Below are positions 8,096 to 16,375 of a stretch of 64,000 nt of DNA, piece after piece. A program made the translations under genes and the position numbers. Within the stretch, counting starts at the first letter, position 1. Each line of letters begins with the position of its first letter. Origin of the DNA: Nocardiopsis flavescens (GTDB lineage Bacteria; Actinomycetota; Actinomycetes; Streptosporangiales; Streptosporangiaceae); contig NZ_FQZK01000005.1 of assembly GCF_900141985.1 (NCBI RefSeq), positions 62,001 to 126,000 on the forward strand, written 5' to 3'. The notes under the pieces were generated by a model. The model did not search any database and had not been told where the DNA came from. It saw nothing but the letters and a program-made list of their open reading frames with translations.

Positions 8096-8488
8096 TCAGT
8101 CGTCGGCGAGGGCGCTCAGGCGGGAGAGGTGGTCGCTGTCGTCGTCGCCGTGGCGGTCCACGTACGTGTCGCGGGCCTCGTCGGCGATGTCGCCGCCCTC
8201 GTCCTCGAACCCGTAGTCGACGAGGTCGTCGAGCAGGTCGATGGCGCGGTGCAGCGCGTCGTCGTCGGCCTCCTCCTCGGGGAGGTGCTGTTCGACGGCG
8301 GTGAGGAGGACGGCGCGCGCGTCGTCCACGGCGCTCTCCGAGCCCGCGGCGGCGGTCAGCCGGATCCGCGTGATGGGGTCGTCGTCTGCGGCCAGCATGA
8401 GCTGTTCCGCCAGCCAGGCACTGTCCTGGCCTTCGAGGAACGCGGTCAGCGCCGCGTCGTCAAGGGGAGTGGTCACCCGGAAGATCAT
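8096..8488 (-). CDS. Small acidic protein, unknown
   Basis: 130 residues, strongly acidic, no membrane segment. The N-terminal part FRVTTPLDDAALTAFLEGQDSAWLAEQLM is helical; the C-terminal part is a run of Asp/Glu with LLDDLVDYGFEDEGGDIAD. I do not recognise the family. The coding call rests on codon pattern and a conserved-looking fold. The ATG at 8488 has a GGGG ribosome-like site about 6 nt upstream; a GTG four codons later is an alternative. It is divergent from the peptide-binding protein operon across a 358-bp gap. Confidence 0.6.
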   Translation of the reverse strand: MIFRVTTPLDDAALTAFLEGQDSAWLAEQLMLAADDDPITRIRLTAAAGSESAVDDARAVLLTAVEQHLPEEEADDDALHRAIDLLDDLVDYGFEDEGGDIADEARDTYVDRHGDDDSDHLSRLSALADD

Positions 8489-8846
8489 AGGCCCCGCACG
8501 CCCCCGCCACGGGCACCCCGGGGAAGACCCGATATGGACATAATGGTCATTCATCCGATGACCCAATATCACGTTCCGTCATTGTTTCCCGGAGCGCACA
8601 AAAGATGAAGGCGGTGTTACCCCGCACTCCCCGTCGGGTCCCGCGCTTCACCCCGGCGACGCGGACCCCGGACTTTCGGCCCCGGTTGAACAAGGCGCCC
8701 AGCGAAACGCACCTATGGATCGCGCCACAGATCTGAAACGGTTGTATTAATACCCGGACGTCTATCTTCCCCGCTGCTATGACCCCGGTCTAGTGTCCTC
8801 TCAATCGACCCCCGGGCACAGGCGCCCACCCCCCACAGAGGTGGAC
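8489..8846. promoter_or_regulatory. Divergent control region with dyads
   Basis: 358 bp between divergent genes, AT-richer than its surroundings. It contains GGTCAT-N7-ATGACC (8545-8563) enclosed by GATAT/ATATC arms (8531-8570), and a 10-bp palindrome GTATTAATAC at 8744-8753 that may contain a -10 box. These are candidate operator and promoter elements for the peptide ABC operon. No gene was recognised. Confidence 0.4.
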
Positions 8847-10517
8847 ATGTTCACGAAGTCTTCCAGGAAACCGCTGGCCCTGCTGGCCGCAGCGGCGTCC
8901 GTCGCGCTGTTGGCCACAGCGTGTGCGGAGAGTGAGCGGGACCCGGCAGCGGACTCCTCCGCGCCGTTCGTCTTCGCCTCCGCCGGCGACATCAAGTCCC
9001 TCGACCCGTTCCTCGCCAGCGACGGCGAGACCTTCCGCTACAGCCGCCAGGTCTACGAAACCCTCCTCGAACACGAATCCGGCGGCAGTGAGATCGTCGG
9101 CGGCCTGGCCGAGACCTGGGAGCAGTCCGAGGACGGCACGGAGTGGACCTTCAACCTCCGCGACGGCGTCCTCTTCCACGACGGCGACGAGCTGACCGCC
9201 GAGGTCGTCTGCGCCAACTTCGACCGCTGGCACAACCTCACCGGCGCCTGGCAGAGCTCCAACAACTCCTACTACTGGCAGACGATCTTCGGCGGCTTCG
9301 CCGAGAACGAGGACGAGGGCCTGCCCGACTCCCGCTACGTCTCCTGTGAGGCCACCGACGAGCTCACCGCCGTCATCACCATCTCGGAGTACTCCTCCAT
9401 CTTCCCGGGCGGCTTCAGCCTCGCCGCGTTCGGCATCCTGAGCCCCACCAGCCTGGAGACCATCGCCGACGCCGAGATCACCGGCGAGGAGGGCAGCTAT
9501 ACGCTGCCCGACTACACCAGCGAGCCCGGCGCCGTCGCGGGCACCGGCCCGTTCACGGCCCAGGAGTGGAACCGCGACCAGGCCGAGGTCACCCTGGCGC
9601 GCTTCGACGACTACTGGGGCGACCCCGCCGGGTTCGAGACCATGATCCTGCGCGCCATCCCCGACGAGACCGCCCGCCGCCAGGCCCTGGAGGCCGGTGA
9701 CATCCACGGCTACGACCTGGTTGCCCCGGCCGACGTCGAGCCCCTGGTCGAGGCCGGTTTCCAGGTCCCGACCCGCGAGGTCTTCAACGTCCTCTACCTG
9801 GCCTTCCAGCAGGAGACCAGCGAGGAGCTGGCCGACATCGAGGTGCGGCGGGCGCTGGCCCACGCGGTCGACCGCCAGCGCATCGTCGACACCATCCTCC
9901 CGGCCGGCGGCGAGGTCGCGACCCAGTTCCACCCGGACACGCTCGACGGCTGGTCGGAGGACGTCACCACCTACGACTACGACCCGGAGCTGGCCGAGGA
10001 GATGCTGGCCGACGCCGGCCAGGAGGACCTGACCCTCGACTTCTGCTACCCGACCGAGGTCACGCGCCCGTACATGCCGGCCCCGCGCGACATCTTCGAC
10101 GTCATCAGCCAGGACCTGGAGAGCGTCGGCGTCACGGTCGAGCCCAAGTCCTTCGAGTGGACCGAGTACGTCCCCAACACCGACAGCGGCGAGTGCTCGC
10201 TGTACCTGCTGGGCTGGACCGGCGACTACAACGACGCCTACAACTTCCTGGGCACCTGGTTCTCCGTCAAGAACGACGCCTGGGGCATGGACGAGCCCGA
10301 GCTGTTCGACGCCATGGCCGAGGCCAGCGGCAACCCGGACCCGGAGGAGCGCAACGCCGCCTACCAGGGCCTGAACGAGCAGATCATGGACGTCCTGCCG
10401 GGCCTGCCGATCTCCAGCTCCCCGCCCTCCATCGTGTTCGCGGAGAACGTGAACCCGCCGGAGGTCAGCCCGCTCACCCAGGAGAACTTCTCGGAGGGCT
10501 CCTGGAAGGAGGACTGA
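8847..10517 (+). CDS. Peptide ABC transporter substrate-binding lipoprotein (SBP family 5)
   Basis: 556 residues, an extracytoplasmic solute-binding protein of the DppA/OppA type. The signal peptide has KSSRK, a hydrophobic core, and a lipobox LATAC with the lipidated cysteine near residue 26. The mature protein shows the family landmarks: DIKSLDPF, TWEQSEDGTEWTFNLRDGVLFHDGD near residue 95, GTGPFTAQEWNRDQ, and RRALAHAVDRQ near 340. It begins an operon with two permeases and two ATPases. The ATG at 8847 has AGAGGTGG upstream; the longer frame to 8793 lacks a signal peptide start. Tandem hairpins follow it. Confidence 0.92.
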   Translation: MFTKSSRKPLALLAAAASVALLATACAESERDPAADSSAPFVFASAGDIKSLDPFLASDGETFRYSRQVYETLLEHESGGSEIVGGLAETWEQSEDGTEWTFNLRDGVLFHDGDELTAEVVCANFDRWHNLTGAWQSSNNSYYWQTIFGGFAENEDEGLPDSRYVSCEATDELTAVITISEYSSIFPGGFSLAAFGILSPTSLETIADAEITGEEGSYTLPDYTSEPGAVAGTGPFTAQEWNRDQAEVTLARFDDYWGDPAGFETMILRAIPDETARRQALEAGDIHGYDLVAPADVEPLVEAGFQVPTREVFNVLYLAFQQETSEELADIEVRRALAHAVDRQRIVDTILPAGGEVATQFHPDTLDGWSEDVTTYDYDPELAEEMLADAGQEDLTLDFCYPTEVTRPYMPAPRDIFDVISQDLESVGVTVEPKSFEWTEYVPNTDSGECSLYLLGWTGDYNDAYNFLGTWFSVKNDAWGMDEPELFDAMAEASGNPDPEERNAAYQGLNEQIMDVLPGLPISSSPPSIVFAENVNPPEVSPLTQENFSEGSWKED

Positions 10518-10662
10518 GGCCCGTCGCCGGACGCTCCGCCGCGCCGCCGGTGGTCCGGCCCGGCGTCCCCGGACGCCGGGCCGGACCGGAGCGGGGCGCG
10601 GACTCCCGAAGGCACAGCCCGGCCTCCGACCGCACGGCCCCGTGATCCGGGGCCTCGGAAAC

Positions 10663-10724
10663 CCCCCTCCCGCCCCGCGGGAGGGGGAGGGCCCGGCCGA
10701 CCCGTCCCCCGGTCGGCCGGGCCC
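10663..10724 (+). terminator. Two tandem GC hairpins between binding-protein and permease genes
   Basis: An 11-bp perfect stem with a CCC loop (10663-10687) is followed at once by a 14-bp perfect stem with an 8-nt loop (10689-10724). In an operon, such hairpins usually protect or terminate upstream mRNA, so the binding protein is made in excess over the membrane components. Confidence 0.6.
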
Positions 10725-10790
10725 CGTCCATGTCGCCCCCGCCCCATCCCGGCGGGGGAGGTTCCACCCCACTGGCGAAAGGCGGCGAAG

Positions 10791-11795
10791 GTGCTGCGTT
10801 TCATCGTCAGGCGTACTCTCCAGCTGATCCCGACCCTCGGCGGTCTGTCGATCCTGTTGTTCATCTGGCTCCAACGCCTACCCGGCGGGCCGGAGTACGC
10901 CCTCCTCCCCGACGACGCGACCGAAGAGCAGCGGGCCCAGCTGCGTCGCTCCCTCGGCCTGGAGGAGCCCCTCACCGTCCAGTACGTGAGGTTCCTGCGC
11001 AACATCCTCCAAGGCGACCTGGGGACGTCCCTGCAGACCGGGCGCCCGGTCGTGGAGGAGTTCTTCACCCGGTTCCCGGCCACGTTCGAGCTGGCGCTGA
11101 CCGCGATCCTCATCGCCGTCACCGTCGGCATCCCGCTCGGCTACCTGGCCGCACGCCGCCGCGGCGGCGTCCTGGACTTCGCCGCCGTCGGCGGCTCGCT
11201 CATCGGCATCTGCACGCCGGTGTTCTTCCTCGCCTTCCTGCTCAAGGTGGTCTTCGCCGAGCGCCTGGGCGTGTTCCCCTCGGCGTTCCGGCTCTCCCCG
11301 GGGCTGAACCGCACCGACCTGAGCGGGTTCGTCGTCCTGGACGGCCTGCGCACGGGGGAACTCGACGTCGTGTGGGACGCCCTGATGCACCTGGCGCTCC
11401 CGGGCCTGGCGCTCGCCTCCATCCCGCTGGCGGTCATCGTCCGCATGACCCGTGCCAGCGTCCTGGAGGTGCTCGACGAGGACTACGTGCGCACCGCCAA
11501 CGCCAAGGGCCTGCAACGTCGTACGGTGCGCGGACGCCACGTGCTGCGCAACGCCATGCTGCCGGTCGTCACCGCCATCGGCCTGCTCACCGGAAGCCTG
11601 TTCGCGGGCGCGGTCCTCACCGAGAGCGTGTTCGCCTTCCCGGGAGTGGGCTCGTTCGTGTACGCGGCGACCCAGACCCGCGACTACCCGGTCCTCACCG
11701 GGTTCATCCTGCTCATCGCGACCATGTACGTGCTGATCAACCTGCTGGTGGACATCTCCTACAGCCTCCTCGACCCGAGAGTGCGGGCCCAGTGA
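10791..11795 (+). CDS. Peptide ABC transporter permease (DppB/OppB type)
   Basis: 334 residues with six membrane helices. The N-terminus LRFIVRRTLQLIPTLGGLSILLF is the classic DppB start. The EAA loop for ATPase docking is at about residues 215-235 (DYVRTANAKGLQRRTVRGRH). The GTG at 10791 was chosen: GGCGAAGG sits just before it and the family N-terminus starts there. It forms the translocation pore with the next gene, which overlaps its stop by TGATG. Confidence 0.92.
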   Translation: MLRFIVRRTLQLIPTLGGLSILLFIWLQRLPGGPEYALLPDDATEEQRAQLRRSLGLEEPLTVQYVRFLRNILQGDLGTSLQTGRPVVEEFFTRFPATFELALTAILIAVTVGIPLGYLAARRRGGVLDFAAVGGSLIGICTPVFFLAFLLKVVFAERLGVFPSAFRLSPGLNRTDLSGFVVLDGLRTGELDVVWDALMHLALPGLALASIPLAVIVRMTRASVLEVLDEDYVRTANAKGLQRRTVRGRHVLRNAMLPVVTAIGLLTGSLFAGAVLTESVFAFPGVGSFVYAATQTRDYPVLTGFILLIATMYVLINLLVDISYSLLDPRVRAQ

Positions 11796-12841
11796 TGCCG
11801 ACGACACCCAACGCGCAGAACCCCGCGGAGGACGCGCAGGACCCGGGCGCCGGCGCCCCGGAGGGCTCCGGCGGCACCTCCCTGCTGACCCGCAAGGCGG
11901 ACCGGATCGACCGCCTCGCCGAGCTGATGGGCCCCCGCGACGACGGCTCCGGCGGCGCCGGGATCTGGCTCACCGCCTTCCGCCGCCTGCGCCGCAGCCC
12001 CATGGCGATCTCCGGCGCGGTGGTCGTCGCGCTGTTCGTCCTCGTGGCCCTGTTCGCGCCGCTCATCGCCCCCTACTCGGCCACCGCGCAGACCTGGGGC
12101 GGGGAGGTCTTCCCCAACCAGAACATCTTCGTCGGCCCCCGCGCCGAGAACTGGCTCGGCCTGGACAACCTCGGCCGCGACCAGTTCTCCCGCATGGTCA
12201 TCGGCGCCCGCCAGACCCTCCTGGTCGGCGTTGTGGCGACCCTGGTCGGGTTCGGCGCCGGCGCGCTGCTGGGCGGCACCGCCGGTGCCGCGGCCACCCT
12301 GGGCGGGCGCTGGGGCGCGCTCATCGACAACGTCATCATGCGCGTCATCGACATGATGCTGGCGCTGCCCACCCTGCTGCTGGCGGTCACGGTGGCGGCC
12401 CTGGTCGGGCCCAGCCTCACCACGGTCATGCTCGCGGTCGGCATCGCCCAGGTGCCGATCTTCGCCCGCCTGCTGCGCGGCGCGATGATCTCCCAGGGCA
12501 ACCGCGACTACGTGGTCGCCGCCCGGGCCCTGGGCGTGCGCAGGCACAAGATCGCGCTCACGCACATCCTGCCCAACTCCCTGGGACCGGTGATCGTGCA
12601 GTCCACGCTCACCCTGGCCACCGCCATCATCGACGCGGCGGCCCTGTCGTACCTGGGCCTGGGCAACCCCGACCCGTCCTTCCCGGAGTGGGGGACGATG
12701 CTCGCCGACGCGCAGCGGTTCCTCTCCAGCGCCCCCCAGCTGGCCGTCTACCCGGCCCTGGCCATCATCGTCACCGCCCTGGGCTTCACCCTGCTGGGTG
12801 AGGCGATGCGCGAGGCCCTCGACCCGAAGCTGAGGAAGTAA
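11795..12841 (+). CDS. Peptide ABC transporter permease (DppC/OppC type)
   Basis: 348 residues. A hydrophilic N-terminal extension of about 65 residues rich in P, G and A precedes the first helix. A periplasmic loop near residue 110 then carries NWLGLDNLGRDQFSR, typical of DppC. The EAA motif (VAARALGVRRHKIALTHILPN) is at about residues 240-265. The ATG overlaps the stop of the preceding permease (TGATG), which gives translational coupling. It is the partner of the upstream permease. Confidence 0.92.
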   Translation: MPTTPNAQNPAEDAQDPGAGAPEGSGGTSLLTRKADRIDRLAELMGPRDDGSGGAGIWLTAFRRLRRSPMAISGAVVVALFVLVALFAPLIAPYSATAQTWGGEVFPNQNIFVGPRAENWLGLDNLGRDQFSRMVIGARQTLLVGVVATLVGFGAGALLGGTAGAAATLGGRWGALIDNVIMRVIDMMLALPTLLLAVTVAALVGPSLTTVMLAVGIAQVPIFARLLRGAMISQGNRDYVVAARALGVRRHKIALTHILPNSLGPVIVQSTLTLATAIIDAAALSYLGLGNPDPSFPEWGTMLADAQRFLSSAPQLAVYPALAIIVTALGFTLLGEAMREALDPKLRK

Positions 12842-12843
12842 GC

Positions 12844-13911
12844 ATGGGTTCCAGCACACCGCTGCTCGCGGTCGAAGAACTGTCCGTCGTGTTCGACGGG
12901 CGCGGCTCCGGCGAGGTCCGGGCCGTGGACGGGGTCTCGTTCACCCTGGAGGAGGGCAGGGTCACCGGGCTGGTGGGGGAGTCCGGCTGCGGCAAGAGCG
13001 TCACCTCGCTGGCCCTGATGGGGCTGCTCCCCCCGCGCGGGGTCAGGGTCGGGGGCTCCGCGGTGCTGCGCACCGGCGACACCGAGGCCGACCTGCTCCG
13101 GCTGTCCCCCAAGAAGATGCGCGACCTGCGCGGCTCGCAGCTGGCGATGATCTTCCAGGACCCGCTCAGCTCCCTGAACCCGGTGGTCCCCATCGGCCGC
13201 CAGGTCACCGAGATCCTCACGAGGCACCGGGGGCTGCGCGGCTCGGCGGCCGAGAAGGAGGCCGCCGACCTGCTGTACCGGGTGGGCATCCCCGACCCCA
13301 AGCGGCGCCTCAAGGAGTACCCGCACCAGCTCTCCGGCGGCATGCGCCAGCGGGCCCTCATCGCCATGGCGGTCGCCTGCCGGCCCCGGGTGATGATCGC
13401 CGACGAGCCCACCACCGCCCTGGACGTCACCATCCAGGCCCAGATCCTGGAACTGCTCAAGGACCTGGTCACCGAGGAGGGCACCGCCCTGCTCATGATC
13501 ACCCACGACCTGGGCGTGGTGGCGGGCCTGTGCGACGACATCAACGTCCTGTACGCGGGCCGCGCGGTGGAGACCGCGCCGCGCGAGCCCCTGTTCGCCG
13601 ACCCCACCCACCCGTACACGGTCGGCCTGCTCGGGTCGATCCCGCGGCTGGACGCCCCGCGCGGCGAGCCGCTGACCCCGATCCGCGGGTCGGTCAACGA
13701 CAACATCGCCTGGAACGACGGGTGCGCGTTCGCGCCCCGCTGCGACCACTACACCCTGGACTGCCTCCAGGGGCCGCCCCGGCTGGTCCGCTCGGAGACC
13801 GGTGACGCCCACGCGCACCGCTGCGTCAACCCCGTCCGGCACGCCGACGTGGTGGACCGGGCCGTTCTGGAGAGCCCGTCCGTGGTGGGCGACGAGGAGG
13901 AGAGGGCATGA
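12844..13911 (+). CDS. Peptide ABC transporter ATP-binding protein (DppD/OppD type)
   Basis: 355 residues. Walker A GESGCGKS is at residues 45-52, the signature LSGGMRQR near 165, Walker B VMIADEPTTALD follows, and the switch histidine is in MITHDLGVV. The C-terminal oligopeptide-transporter region has GCAFAPRCDHYTLDC-type cysteines near 297-310, which in relatives of this family are conserved. It starts 2 bp after the preceding gene and overlaps the next by ATGA. It powers peptide import with its partner ATPase. Confidence 0.93.
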   Translation: MGSSTPLLAVEELSVVFDGRGSGEVRAVDGVSFTLEEGRVTGLVGESGCGKSVTSLALMGLLPPRGVRVGGSAVLRTGDTEADLLRLSPKKMRDLRGSQLAMIFQDPLSSLNPVVPIGRQVTEILTRHRGLRGSAAEKEAADLLYRVGIPDPKRRLKEYPHQLSGGMRQRALIAMAVACRPRVMIADEPTTALDVTIQAQILELLKDLVTEEGTALLMITHDLGVVAGLCDDINVLYAGRAVETAPREPLFADPTHPYTVGLLGSIPRLDAPRGEPLTPIRGSVNDNIAWNDGCAFAPRCDHYTLDCLQGPPRLVRSETGDAHAHRCVNPVRHADVVDRAVLESPSVVGDEEERA

Positions 13912-15008
13912 GCCTGTTGCGGATCGAGGACCTCAAGGTCCACTTCCCGATCAGACGGGGCGTCGTGTTCGACCGCACCGTCGGCCACGTGTACGCGGTG
14001 GACGGGGTCAGCCTGAGCATCGAGCGCGGCAGCACCTACGGCCTGGTGGGGGAGTCGGGCTGCGGCAAGACCACCCTGGGCCGGGCGGTGCTGCGCCTGG
14101 TCGACATCACCTCGGGGTCGGTCGTGCACGACGGCCGCGACCTGGCCACGCTGGGCGGCGAGGCGATGCGCCGGGAGCGCCGCAACCTCCAGATGGTCTT
14201 CCAGGACCCGCTGGGCAGCCTCAACCCCCGGCAGAACATCGGCTCCATCCTGATGGAGGGGCTGGAGACCCACGGGATCGGCGGGCCCTCCGACGAGGAG
14301 GCGGCGTCGATGGGCGCCAGGGAGCGCAGGGAGGCCACCCGCGCCGACCGGCGCGCGCGGGTCGTGGGCGCGCTGGAGCGCGTCGGCCTGTCCGCGAACG
14401 CGCTGGACCGCTACCCGCACGAGTTCTCCGGCGGCCAGCGCCAGCGCATCGGCATCGCCCGCGCCCTGGTGCTGGAGCCCGACCTCATCATCTGCGACGA
14501 GCCCGTCTCGGCGCTGGACGTGTCCATCCAGGCGCAGGTGCTCAACCTGCTGGAGGAGCTCCAGGAGGAGCTGGGGCTGACCTACCTGGTCATCGCCCAC
14601 GACCTCGCGGTCGTCCGCCACGTCAGCGACACGGTGGGGGTGATGTACCTGGGCGCCCTGGTGGAGGAGGCGCCCAGCGACGAGCTGTACGAGACGCCGC
14701 TGCACCCCTACACCCGGGCCCTGATGTCCGCGGTGCCGGTTCCCGATCCCACGGTGGAGGACACCCGGGAGCGCATCCTCCTGGCGGGGGACCTGCCCTC
14801 CCCGGCGAACCCGCCGGCCGGCTGCCGGTTCCACACCCGCTGCCCCTGGCGGCAGGAGGACCGGTGCGACACCGAGCGCCCGGAGCTGCGGCCCGTCGGC
14901 GGTGCGGGGCACCGGGTGGCCTGCCACCACGCGGAGAGGATCCTCTCGGGGGAGATCCCGCCGAGCGAGGAGCGCGCCGAGCGCATCGTGCACGGGGCCG
15001 CCGGCTGA
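13908..15008 (+). CDS. Peptide ABC transporter ATP-binding protein (DppF/OppF type)
   Basis: 366 residues. The N-terminus has the DppF sequence LKVHFPIRRGVVF. Walker A GESGCGKTT is at about residues 48-56, the Q-loop in QMVFQDPLGSLNPRQ, the signature FSGGQRQRIGIARAL, Walker B LIICDEPVSALD and the switch IAHDLAVV. A ~25-residue Glu/Arg-rich insertion (DEEAASMGARERREATRADRRA, paraphrased region 125-150) is longer than in enteric DppF. The C-terminal cysteine region CRFHTRCPW is present. It is the last gene of the operon, with a strong hairpin 5 bp after the stop. Confidence 0.93.
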   Translation: MSLLRIEDLKVHFPIRRGVVFDRTVGHVYAVDGVSLSIERGSTYGLVGESGCGKTTLGRAVLRLVDITSGSVVHDGRDLATLGGEAMRRERRNLQMVFQDPLGSLNPRQNIGSILMEGLETHGIGGPSDEEAASMGARERREATRADRRARVVGALERVGLSANALDRYPHEFSGGQRQRIGIARALVLEPDLIICDEPVSALDVSIQAQVLNLLEELQEELGLTYLVIAHDLAVVRHVSDTVGVMYLGALVEEAPSDELYETPLHPYTRALMSAVPVPDPTVEDTRERILLAGDLPSPANPPAGCRFHTRCPWRQEDRCDTERPELRPVGGAGHRVACHHAERILSGEIPPSEERAERIVHGAAG

Positions 15009-15012
15009 CCCC

Positions 15013-15051
15013 GGGGGGCGGCGGGCGGGGAGAGCGCGCCCGCCGCCCCCC
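15013..15051 (+). terminator. Terminator of the first peptide ABC operon
   Basis: A perfect 15-bp inverted repeat (GGGGGGCGGCGGGCG and its complement) with a 9-nt loop sits immediately after the last gene of the operon. Confidence 0.8.
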
Positions 15052-15088
15052 GCTCGTGGCCGCGGAGCGGCGGGGGCATGATGGGGGT

Positions 15089-15472
15089 ATGAGCACGGGC
15101 AGCCCGGCGGGCACGTTCCTGTACGACGACGACTGCGGCTTCTGCAAGCGGATGGTCGCGGTGGCGCGGGACCGGCTGGGCGCGCGCACGGCGTTCGCCG
15201 CCTGGCAGGACACCGACCTCGCCGCCCTCGGCCTCACACCCGAACAGACCTCCGAAGCGGCCTGGGTGGTCCACGCCGACGGCCGGCGCCTGCGCGGCGG
15301 CGACGCCGTCGCCGAGGTGCTGCTGCACTCCCGGCCCGCGCTGCGCCCCCTGGGCCGCCTCATGCGGCTGCCGCTGCTGCGCTCGGCCAACCGCGTCGCC
15401 TACGGGTGGGTGGCCGCGCACCGCCACCGCCTGCCCGGCGGCACCGCCTCCTGCGCCCTGCCCCGCGGCTAG
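15089..15472 (+). CDS. DCC-family thiol-disulfide oxidoreductase-like protein (DUF393)
   Basis: 127 residues. The N-terminal motif FLYDDDCGFCKRMV near residue 10 is the family-defining DxDCxxC pattern, so this is a predicted thiol redox protein with a thioredoxin-like start. A late LMRLPLL and VAYGWVAAHR helix region matches the family. The substrate is unknown. It overlaps the convergent gene on the other strand by 4 bp. Confidence 0.85.
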   Translation: MSTGSPAGTFLYDDDCGFCKRMVAVARDRLGARTAFAAWQDTDLAALGLTPEQTSEAAWVVHADGRRLRGGDAVAEVLLHSRPALRPLGRLMRLPLLRSANRVAYGWVAAHRHRLPGGTASCALPRG

Positions 15473-16356
15473 GCGGCCGCGTCGCGCAGCGTCCGGCACG
15501 CGTCCAGCAGCCGCGCGCGCAGTACCGCCCCGCGCTCGGCGAACCCCTCCTGGGCGTCCTTGTACTCGGCCTTGCCCTCGGCCGTCTCGATCCGCACCGG
15601 AGCGTAGCCCCGGTCCGCGAGGTCGTACGGTGAGGCCCGCATGTCCAGCTCCCGGATGTCCCGGGACAGCTCGAAGCAGTCCGCCACCAGCTCCGAGGGC
15701 ACCGCCGGGGACAGCTTGTACGCCCACTTGTACAGGTCCATGTTGGCGTGCAGGCAGCCCGGCTGGTCCAGTTCGACCTGCGTCTCCCGGGTGGGCCGCA
15801 GCGTGTTGAGCGGCCTGGCCTCGTCGGTGAAGAACCGGAACGCGTCGAAGTGGGAGCACCGGACGCGGTGCGACTCCACCACCCGGTCGGTCCCCTCGTG
15901 CCCCAGCCGCAGCGGCACCCCGCCGTGCCGGACCTCCCGGGTGCGGTACACCATCGCCCACTCGTGCAGCCCGAAGCACCCCAGGTGCGCCGGGCGGTCC
16001 GCGACCGCCGACAGCAGCCGCTCCACGAACCCGACCACCGGCCGCGCCTCCAGGAACGCCGCCGCGTCCAGGCCCACGCCCAGCGGGGTCCGGACCGCGA
16101 ACCGGTCCGCCAGCCGCTCCCGCGCGCCCTCGCCGGCCAGCACGGTGCCCGCCCCGGGGTCCCAGCGCCGCAGCCGCGCGGGCTTGAGGTTGTAGTAGGT
16201 GAACAGGAAGTCCTCCACCGGGTGGCTCTCGCCCGCCCGGCGGCGCCTCAGGTGGCCGGCGGTCAGCGCGTCCACCCGCTCCTCGTGGCGGCGGGCGCGC
16301 CCGCGCCACTCGTCCTCGGCCAGGACCCGTACGGCCCGGGTGCTCGTTCCCCTCAC
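15469..16356 (-). CDS. Protein of the actinobacterial '3-methyladenine DNA glycosylase' annotation family
   Basis: 295 residues. The sequence HPVEDFLFTYYNLKPARLRRW near residue 45 and HANMDLYKWAYKL near 205 are typical of a conserved actinobacterial family that databases usually label 3-methyladenine DNA glycosylase. I see no helix-hairpin-helix or known catalytic aspartate motif that proves this activity. It is soluble, with no signal peptide. It is transcribed in the same direction as the 588-residue protein behind it, 19 bp away, so the two may form an operon. Confidence 0.65.
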   Translation of the reverse strand: MRGTSTRAVRVLAEDEWRGRARRHEERVDALTAGHLRRRRAGESHPVEDFLFTYYNLKPARLRRWDPGAGTVLAGEGARERLADRFAVRTPLGVGLDAAAFLEARPVVGFVERLLSAVADRPAHLGCFGLHEWAMVYRTREVRHGGVPLRLGHEGTDRVVESHRVRCSHFDAFRFFTDEARPLNTLRPTRETQVELDQPGCLHANMDLYKWAYKLSPAVPSELVADCFELSRDIRELDMRASPYDLADRGYAPVRIETAEGKAEYKDAQEGFAERGAVLRARLLDACRTLRDAAA

Positions 16357-16375
16357 GGCCCCAGGGTACGCGCGG

